DNA of 64,000 nt, from positions 1-64,000 of the forward strand of contig NZ_WTSX01000008.1 in assembly GCF_009828745.1 (NCBI RefSeq), in the 5' to 3' direction. The notes below the pieces were generated by a model. It had not been told where the DNA came from. It did not search any database and saw only the letters and a list, made by a program, of their open reading frames with translations. This stretch comes from Erysipelothrix anatis (lineage in GTDB: Bacteria; Bacillota_I; Bacilli_A; Erysipelotrichales; Erysipelotrichaceae). Positions 58,071-64,000 of this stretch are shown piece after piece. A program made the position numbers and the translations under genes. Numbering within the stretch: the stretch's first letter is position 1; each line of letters begins with the position of its first letter.

Positions 58071-59634
58071 TTAGTATATCATTTTTCGCAATCCATTCGT
58101 CAGCAAGCTTTTGAATTTCTTCTTGCGCTTTTTTGACATCTATTTTTCCATTATAAAGGTCACGCAAGGGTTGCATGATATCAACCTCTGAGTACAATGT
58201 ACGCGCGAGCACATTAGGATTGTTATCTAATGCCATGACAGGCGGAGTATCGCTTGTATTGTAAGCAAAAATACGTTCTTTCGTATGTCTGTCTTCAATC
58301 TTCAATTCATCGATATATGTTTTATGATATACTGGGATTTTTCCTGTGGATGTATTGTGAATTGAGACAGCTTCTGGCGAACGCAGAATTCGAATGACTT
58401 CTGCTGCAGCTGAAGGATACTGTACATCTTTTGAAACTACATAACCATCAGTCTCTGCCATCGGTGATAAACGGTGATCTTGATAGGATGGGAATGGTGC
58501 ATAGACATATTTTTGTCCTGTGCTTTCCTCATATTGTGCGGCCATATCAAAGTCGTTAATAATTGTGAAAAGAGCTCGGTTTTCATAGAATGCTTTTTCA
58601 TATTGCCATGTTAACTCTTCAGCAACATTTCGTTTAACTGTTGGAACTACTGGTGCTTTCACATCAGAATCACCATCTGCTGTCGTGGCTTGGTCTGTGT
58701 TCGTTTCAGTCGTGTTTTCAGAATCACTTGGTTTGTCTGGAGTAGTGCTTGGTTTTTGAGCATCCGATTCGCTATCTTTTGCATTTGCATGATCATCTTG
58801 TTTTGTTTCTGTTGGAATTGGCGCATTGGGATCTGGGAAATCTTTAGCAACTGTTCGATCCCAGACGATATCTCCCATCGCATCAATAAGTTCTAATCCC
58901 TCTCGGAACTCACGTGTATTAAATCCAGGATTGGATCCTTTTTTGGTAAAATTCAATGTCCAACGACCCGCTGTTAACATTGGATAAAAACTTTGTTGAT
59001 CGGTGAAAGTCAAAGGAAAAATAACATCTACTTGTTCATTCAATGTTTTACTTTGGTTCATGATTTTTGTCCATGAATCAAAAACATCCGGAAGCCCTGA
59101 GGTATCACTGTCTTCGATATTATAGCCGAGTGATTTCATTAAGGTCTCATTGTATGCAAAAGTTGGACCCGAGATACTATTTTGAATAAAATAATAGCCC
59201 GTTAAATTAATGGTATCCTGTATTTGTACAGGGATCTTCGATCCAACGATCGAGTCGAGTTTCCCACCCATATCATGGAATTTATCCAGGAAGTACGCTG
59301 CATCATTCTGCTTTGTTACCAAGATATCTGTTTGAAAGGGTTCATTCAATTGCTTTGCAGTTAGTGGGGCTGCAACTTCGTAGGTGATGGCATCAATATG
59401 ATTAGGATGTGCCTCATTCCATGTCGCAACGACATATTCACCCAATGCTTCACTTTCGACTTGAATCTTTAATGTTGCATTCTCTTCGATCAAGAAGCGT
59501 TCTGTTTCTTTGTCATAACATACCGATTGTCCATCTAAAGTACATCGGTTCGCAATCACAAAGTACGATGTTGCAAATAAAGCCACAACTAAAACAAGGA
59601 CAATCCCTATTATTGTGGGTTTATTTTGTTTCAT
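58060..59634 (-). CDS. Membrane-anchored extracellular solute-binding-like protein at the end of the mevalonate operon
   Basis: 524 residues. An N-terminal hydrophobic helix (about 8-27) without a lipobox acts as signal anchor. The rest resembles family 1 sugar-binding proteins (FAYNETLMKSLGY, RIDKF-like hinge, DGYVVSKDVQYPSAAAEVIRIL, C-terminal EEIQKLADEW). A low-complexity Asp/Ser/Thr/Lys-rich insert of about 55 residues lies near 270-325. No permease or ATPase gene is beside it. It overlaps fni by 14 bp, so it is translated with the isoprenoid genes. Ligand and role are unknown. Confidence 0.75.
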   Translation of the reverse strand: MKQNKPTIIGIVLVLVVALFATSYFVIANRCTLDGQSVCYDKETERFLIEENATLKIQVESEALGEYVVATWNEAHPNHIDAITYEVAAPLTAKQLNEPFQTDILVTKQNDAAYFLDKFHDMGGKLDSIVGSKIPVQIQDTINLTGYYFIQNSISGPTFAYNETLMKSLGYNIEDSDTSGLPDVFDSWTKIMNQSKTLNEQVDVIFPLTFTDQQSFYPMLTAGRWTLNFTKKGSNPGFNTREFREGLELIDAMGDIVWDRTVAKDFPDPNAPIPTETKQDDHANAKDSESDAQKPSTTPDKPSDSENTTETNTDQATTADGDSDVKAPVVPTVKRNVAEELTWQYEKAFYENRALFTIINDFDMAAQYEESTGQKYVYAPFPSYQDHRLSPMAETDGYVVSKDVQYPSAAAEVIRILRSPEAVSIHNTSTGKIPVYHKTYIDELKIEDRHTKERIFAYNTSDTPPVMALDNNPNVLARTLYSEVDIMQPLRDLYNGKIDVKKAQEEIQKLADEWIAKNDILKEA

Positions 59635-60640
59635 CGTACATCACCAATCTCTCTAATAGTTGAATTTTACGTTTACGCAATGCTGTTAAGTCTGAAGCAC
59701 CGATCAGCACCATGAGTTTCTTTAAATCCTCAAGGAAAAGTTCGACTTCATCAAACATTGCATCTGTTTCTAAGTGTGCTGCTTTGAGGAAGTATCCTGA
59801 AATACCAACACCATGCGCTCCCAATCGGAGCAGTTTCATGACATCCAAGGGATTCGTTACTCCACCTGAGGCTAACATCTGTGCTTGATGGTGATAGGGC
59901 TGTGTCATGAGTAAGGATTCAACTGGTGTTAAACCCCAATCCGCAAGATAATCATAACGTTTTCGTTCAGAGCGAGCATTTTCAATCATGATGAAATTGG
60001 TACCACCGCGACCACTCACGTCAACATAGCGTACGCCGCGATCAAGCAATTGACGGACTGTTTCATCACTCATGCCAAAGCCTACTTCTTTAACGATTAC
60101 AGGAACATCAACACTACGAATAATGGCTTCAATATGATCTAACCAGTGTGCAAAGTCACGGTCACCTTCATCCATTGTAATTTCTTGCGCAATATTAATG
60201 TGGATACCCAAGGCATCTGCTTTAATCATTTGAATCGCACGGATAGCATCGTCGACTGATGCATTCGCATTAATATTACCAATTATAAATCCATCTGGGT
60301 TTGTTTCACGAACAATTGAAAAACTTGGAATTTGTGATGCATCATCTAAGGCAACATGCTGCGAACCCACGGCCATTGCAAGACCAAAATGCTTCGCAAT
60401 CATTGCAAGTTTTTGATTGATTTCACGTGTTTTATCACTACCACCCGTCATCGCATTAATATAAACCGGATACTCAAAAGCATGACCAAAATAATGGCTA
60501 CTTAAGTCAACATCCGAAAAATTCATATTCGGTAAACTATTGTGGATAAAACGCACTAACTCAAAATCGTTTTTGAAACCGTTTTGTTCCAATGCATGTG
60601 CGACGTGATCGTCTTTTCGTTGGGATCGTATACTACTCAT
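59621..60640 (-). CDS. fni: Type 2 isopentenyl-diphosphate isomerase
   Basis: 339-residue FMN/NADPH-dependent enzyme that interconverts IPP and DMAPP, cytoplasmic. It has the N-terminal RKDDHV, the flavin-binding YINAMTGGS and VGSQHVAL, VIVKEVGFGMS, and VDVSGRGGTNF in the TIM barrel. Matches the Gram-positive Fni type. Overlaps mvaK2 by 8 bp. Confidence 0.95.
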   Translation of the reverse strand: MSSIRSQRKDDHVAHALEQNGFKNDFELVRFIHNSLPNMNFSDVDLSSHYFGHAFEYPVYINAMTGGSDKTREINQKLAMIAKHFGLAMAVGSQHVALDDASQIPSFSIVRETNPDGFIIGNINANASVDDAIRAIQMIKADALGIHINIAQEITMDEGDRDFAHWLDHIEAIIRSVDVPVIVKEVGFGMSDETVRQLLDRGVRYVDVSGRGGTNFIMIENARSERKRYDYLADWGLTPVESLLMTQPYHHQAQMLASGGVTNPLDVMKLLRLGAHGVGISGYFLKAAHLETDAMFDEVELFLEDLKKLMVLIGASDLTALRKRKIQLLERLVMYDETK

Positions 60641-61649
60641 AATGTCTAAATACCTCTACATCTAATGATACAATATCATTTTTTTTCCATTCCATGTCTA
60701 ATTTGATAATTTTTTCATAATTATGGGGCTCGTAAATTGCAATTCCGCAGTCACCACCACCAGAGCCAGAGATTTTCGCACCTAAATTTAAAACTTCTGA
60801 TTTTTCGATAAGAGCTGTTAGTGCAACCGTTTCAATATCGAGTTGCGTCCATGATGCAACTGCTTGCATCCATTTACGGTAATGATGCATTGATGAACGA
60901 ACTCCTTCATAATTACTATCTTGCCAAGCGTTGATAAATGAATCGACACACGATTTAGAGCCCAACAATAATGCTCTGTACGTCAAAGGATCCTCATCTG
61001 CACGTCGATAGTACGTTTTAAGATACGAGACCGTTCTATTGACGGACTGCGTCCAGCCAACATGAATTTTAAATATATCATCTTGCAAAGGTTCAATCTT
61101 AAGGAGGGGCCATTCTAGATGGAGAATATCCGGTGAAGACTGATGAGTTTTCAACCATTGGACATCATAACGTTCATAGATAATAATGCCACCAAAGACC
61201 GCTGCAGCCAAATCACCACCAGAACTCAATTCATTCATCTCAAGTTGTGCCAGTACCGCCATCTTAAATAATTCTGTTTTTGATATTGAAACTTGGTAAA
61301 AATCAAGGACCGATGCAATTACCGCAACAATTACAACGCCTGACGAACCCAATCCATACTTCTGATGATTGACCGATTCTAACTCGCTTTCAATGGTGAG
61401 GTGAAACGGTTCTTGAAGTGGATAAAAACGGTTGACAGTTCGCAATGCCGCCGATACATAACGCATACCTTCAGTATCAGTTAAAAGCGTCTTACCGGAT
61501 AACTGACCATACTGACTCACGATTGTAAATGCATCTGTCGCGCAAATTTTCGTATTAATTGTTTTATCAACAGCCATTACAACTGATGGAAACCCTGGTT
61601 CCATCACTGCATATTCACCCATTAAAAACAATTTCCCAGGGAATCTCAT
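60633..61649 (-). CDS. mvaK2: Phosphomevalonate kinase
   Basis: 338-residue GHMP kinase converting mevalonate-5-phosphate to the diphosphate. FPGKLFLMGEYAVME at the N-terminus, the ATP loop KYGLGSSGVV near 105-115, and the C-terminal KISGSGGGDCGIAI loop fit the phosphomevalonate kinase subgroup. Its start overlaps the mvaD stop (ATGA). Confidence 0.94.
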   Translation of the reverse strand: MRFPGKLFLMGEYAVMEPGFPSVVMAVDKTINTKICATDAFTIVSQYGQLSGKTLLTDTEGMRYVSAALRTVNRFYPLQEPFHLTIESELESVNHQKYGLGSSGVVIVAVIASVLDFYQVSISKTELFKMAVLAQLEMNELSSGGDLAAAVFGGIIIYERYDVQWLKTHQSSPDILHLEWPLLKIEPLQDDIFKIHVGWTQSVNRTVSYLKTYYRRADEDPLTYRALLLGSKSCVDSFINAWQDSNYEGVRSSMHHYRKWMQAVASWTQLDIETVALTALIEKSEVLNLGAKISGSGGGDCGIAIYEPHNYEKIIKLDMEWKKNDIVSLDVEVFRHYE

Positions 61650-62587
61650 AAAACGATAAGCCCTGGTCCTGACTTACAAACAACTGTTGTAACTGATGAT
61701 GGCAGTGCTTCTAAAATGGTTTCAACATGAGCCGCAGTTGTCATAATTTTGACATTTGGCCCAGCGTCCATTGTAAAGTATGCTGGAATTGATTTTTGCA
61801 GTTGACGGACCCGATTCATGATTTCTACCGTCATAGGTTCAAAATACCACATATTCACCGCCATTAAAGAGGCATGCATTTTCAATGCATTGGTTTGTGC
61901 AATTTCACCGACACGTTCGATATCATGATTTTTGACAGCTTCTTCCAGTTGTATGAGATCTGCTTCTGTTGATGCAACCCATGAATCATAATATGGTGAG
62001 TCTGCCACAGTTGTGTTCATTGCATCCGTACTCGAAAAAGGTTTTATCTGATCATTTAAGATACAAACAATCATTCTAAAATCAGACCAGGGCTCCATGG
62101 TAATTGGTTCAGCAAAACTGTCTTCATCAGAAGTACCACGATTCCATCGTACGAAATCCCCGTAGACCGATCGTGACGCACTTCCAGAGCCCAAACGAGC
62201 AAGTCTTGATATTTCCCTGTCATCAAGATTTAAGTCTAAAGTCGCAGCTTTAGCGAGCGCAGCGAAAGCTGACGCACTTGATGCGAGTCCTGCTTCTTTC
62301 GGTACATGATTTTCCGATATAATGCGGGCATACTCTTGAATACCGTATCGCTCACGAATTCGGTCCATAAACCAATAAACTCGTTGGCTGGTTTTATCAT
62401 CAACCCATGCTCCATCCAACATAAATTGGTCTTGTGTTAATGAAGCATCGTATTCAACCCGTGTTTCAGTATAGAATTGATCGAGTGTCAATGATAAACT
62501 CGAATTATGCGGAATTTTTAACGCATTGTCTTTTTTGCCCCAATACTTAATCAGCGCAATGTTTGTATGTGCACGAACTGTTTTCAT
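61646..62587 (-). CDS. mvaD: Diphosphomevalonate decarboxylase
   Basis: 313-residue GHMP enzyme producing isopentenyl diphosphate with ATP and loss of CO2. NIALIKYWGKKD near the N-terminus, EAGLASSASAFAALAKA near 95-110, SGSASRSVYG, and TMDAGPNVKIM with the catalytic Asp near 270 are all diagnostic. 1 bp after mvaK1. Confidence 0.96.
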   Translation of the reverse strand: MKTVRAHTNIALIKYWGKKDNALKIPHNSSLSLTLDQFYTETRVEYDASLTQDQFMLDGAWVDDKTSQRVYWFMDRIRERYGIQEYARIISENHVPKEAGLASSASAFAALAKAATLDLNLDDREISRLARLGSGSASRSVYGDFVRWNRGTSDEDSFAEPITMEPWSDFRMIVCILNDQIKPFSSTDAMNTTVADSPYYDSWVASTEADLIQLEEAVKNHDIERVGEIAQTNALKMHASLMAVNMWYFEPMTVEIMNRVRQLQKSIPAYFTMDAGPNVKIMTTAAHVETILEALPSSVTTVVCKSGPGLIVL

Positions 62588-62588
62588 A

Positions 62589-63536
62589 TTACACCATTTC
62601 CTTTAAGTGATACTGCCATGTTTGAACTGCTCCATGACCTTTTAAGACTGCTGAAATTTCTGAGGCAACTGTTAAATTAGGCGCAAGCGCAATCATACAT
62701 CCACCTTGACCACTACCCGTCAATTTAGCACCAACTGCACCTGCACGACGTGCTGCATTAACTAAAGTATCCAAAGTCGTTTCTGACACACCAAAGAGGC
62801 GCAATAGCTCATGCGCACGGTTCATTGCTTCACCTACACTCGCAATGTCATTCAGTTCAAGACCGCGAACTGTTTTCATTGCGAGTTGTGTAAACTCATC
62901 CAAATAAGGTTTCATCTTTTCAGGCTCACATTCCAGTTGGGTCCCAAAAGTAGCAACTGCTTCTTTTGTATTCCCTAGTACACCTGTATCTGCAACAACC
63001 AAGTAACCATCCATGTTCATGGCAATTGAGTCCATCAGTTTATCCCGTTCAAATAACGTTGGCACACCACGTGTAATTGTGTTTGCATCCAAACCACTTG
63101 GATTAAGATGGTGAATTGACTCCGCCACTAAGACAAGTTCTTTCATAATATCTTCTGTAATTTTAATCTCAAAAGCATCAAACAATGCACGGACAATCGA
63201 TACAGATACAGCCGCACTGGACCCGAGTCCTCGTGACGCTGGAAGCATTGAGTTGATGTTGATATCAATATTAACGTTTTCTTTATTTAAATATTTTAAA
63301 ACAGCATGAATCAAGGCTGTTATTCCTTCTATCGATTCCGGTGCTGTATTTAATTTCCCTGTATAAAAGACACAATCTATGGTTGATTCTGATTGTGTTA
63401 TTGTTACTGTTGTTTCAATTTTCGCAGCATAAAAAGGTAAGGCAATTGCTGGTTTACCATAAACGACAGCATGCTCACCAATCAAGATTATTTTTCCTGT
63501 TGCGATTCCGATTCCAATTTGATTCATATTTACCAT
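62589..63536 (-). CDS. mvaK1: Mevalonate kinase
   Basis: 315-residue GHMP kinase for the first phosphorylation of mevalonate. It has GKIILIGEHAVVYGKPAIALPF, the ATP loop ASRGLGSSAAVSVS near 100-113, and GAKLTGSGQGGCMIAL near the C-terminus. Two in-frame ATGs (63536 and 63527) are possible; neither has a strong Shine-Dalgarno and the -10 (63545-63550) is very close, so the start is uncertain by three residues. HMG-CoA synthase and reductase are not in the window. Confidence 0.93.
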   Translation of the reverse strand: MVNMNQIGIGIATGKIILIGEHAVVYGKPAIALPFYAAKIETTVTITQSESTIDCVFYTGKLNTAPESIEGITALIHAVLKYLNKENVNIDININSMLPASRGLGSSAAVSVSIVRALFDAFEIKITEDIMKELVLVAESIHHLNPSGLDANTITRGVPTLFERDKLMDSIAMNMDGYLVVADTGVLGNTKEAVATFGTQLECEPEKMKPYLDEFTQLAMKTVRGLELNDIASVGEAMNRAHELLRLFGVSETTLDTLVNAARRAGAVGAKLTGSGQGGCMIALAPNLTVASEISAVLKGHGAVQTWQYHLKEMV

Positions 63537-63544
63537 CCGTATCT

Positions 63545-63550
63545 ATTATA
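63545..63550 (-). promoter_or_regulatory. -10 element of the mevalonate operon
   Basis: TATAAT on the minus strand, 8 nt before the first mvaK1 ATG, with a poor -35. The leader would be very short. Confidence 0.4.
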
Positions 63551-63604
63551 CATCATTTTATTTACAAATAATCGCTTCACATAAATTCATGAAATTACAT
63601 AAAG

Positions 63605-63634
63605 AAAACTCTCTAGCCAGATGGTTAGAGAGTT
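63605..63634 (-). terminator. Terminator of nusG
   Basis: Stem AACTCTCTA/TAGAGAGTT followed by TTTCTTT on the minus strand, just after the nusG stop. Confidence 0.82.
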
Positions 63635-63638
63635 AGTA

Positions 63639-64000
63639 TTAGATACGTTCAATATCTGTGTATGAAATTTCTGTAGGTGTTTCACGTCCAAAGAGAATTG
63701 TTAGAACCATCGCTGACTGTGAATCATCATTCATACTGTCAACTGTACCTTCGATTCCGGCAAACGGTCCGGATAAAATTCGAACTGTATCTCCAATTTC
63801 GAAATCTACGATAAGTTTTTGATCACTCATACCCATACGTTGTAAGATTGATTCAATTTCTTCTGGTGAAACTGGGAACGGCTTCGCTCCACCACCTGAT
63901 GATCCGATAAATCCTGTGACACCTGGTGTATTACGAACAACATACCATGCTTCATCAGTCATAATCATTTCAACGAAAAGGTATCCTGGGAAAAGATTAC
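63639..64000 (-). CDS. nusG: Transcription elongation/antitermination factor NusG (5' end beyond window)
   Basis: The reading frame runs off the right edge, leaving about the last 120 residues. Reading on from the window edge gives NLFPGYLFVEM..MTDEAWYVVRNTPGVTGFIGS, the conserved end of the NGN domain. The KOW motif VRILSGPFAGIEGTV follows. NusG couples RNA polymerase with ribosomes and Rho. The ATG at 63968 is internal and not the real start. Confidence 0.95.
   Translation of the reverse strand, partial: NLFPGYLFVEMIMTDEAWYVVRNTPGVTGFIGSSGGGAKPFPVSPEEIESILQRMGMSDQKLIVDFEIGDTVRILSGPFAGIEGTVDSMNDDSQSAMVLTILFGRETPTEISYTDIERI

Overview
The window looks like a chromosomal segment of a low-GC Firmicute. 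Gene content (mevalonate-pathway isoprenoids, T-box leaders, maltodextrin regulon, CpsA-like LCP proteins, PotABCD with a cupin regulator, LicC-like cytidylyltransferase) fits the Erysipelotrichia, with Erysipelothrix as my best guess. That assignment is inference from gene content; no rRNA is present to confirm it. I see no phage, insertion sequence, integrase or CRISPR array. Most genes lie on the minus strand.

Layout. 162-1069: nine tRNA genes in one minus-strand cluster with its own promoter and terminator. 1475-5766: regulator plus spermidine/putrescine transporter potABCD. 5898-7138: thioredoxin and a lipid kinase. 7275-11889: a membrane protein and two tandem LCP wall-polymer ligase paralogues, one ending in a PASTA-like module. 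12005-17006: a YfcE-type phosphodiesterase, a GntR/ABC operon, and degV-argS. 17110-20063: two near-identical tRNA-His genes, each with a copy of the same promoter, flanking an ABC exporter and a LytTR regulator fused to a degenerate ABC-ATPase half. 20150-23470: a four-gene SPFH/zinc-ribbon membrane operon that resembles Bacillus ydjGHI. 23587-31992: acetyltransferases, a LicC-like nucleotidyltransferase, a TetR pair, a LysR/decarboxylase pair and a PF06182-type ABC exporter. 32119-38407: multicopper oxidase, FtsX-type ABC transporter and two-component system.

39065-41816: an amino-acid ABC transporter preceded by two complete tandem T-box riboswitches. Both appear to carry the arginine codon CGC as specifier. 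The tRNA-Arg(ACG) of the first cluster has discriminator G73, which matches the UGGC antiterminator bulge of T-box 1 exactly. 41968-42951: a choloylglycine-hydrolase family enzyme. 43042-56038: a 13-kb maltodextrin locus (alpha-amylase, pullulanase, MalEFG, lipoprotein glucosidase, LacI regulator, phosphorylase, MalQ) with three GAAAACGTTTTC-type operators and no ABC ATPase of its own. 56171-58034: ung-folC. 58060-63536: a mevalonate operon mvaK1-mvaD-mvaK2-fni, whose last gene is a membrane-anchored solute-binding-like protein. 63639-64000: the 3' part of nusG, cut by the window edge.

The strongest candidates for new biology are the tandem Arg T-boxes, the pseudo-ABC/LytTR regulator with ~21-bp phased repeats before its ABC operon, the SPFH/zinc-ribbon operon, and the binding-protein-like gene coupled to isoprenoid synthesis. 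All function calls rest on reading sequence and motifs by eye; no database search was run.
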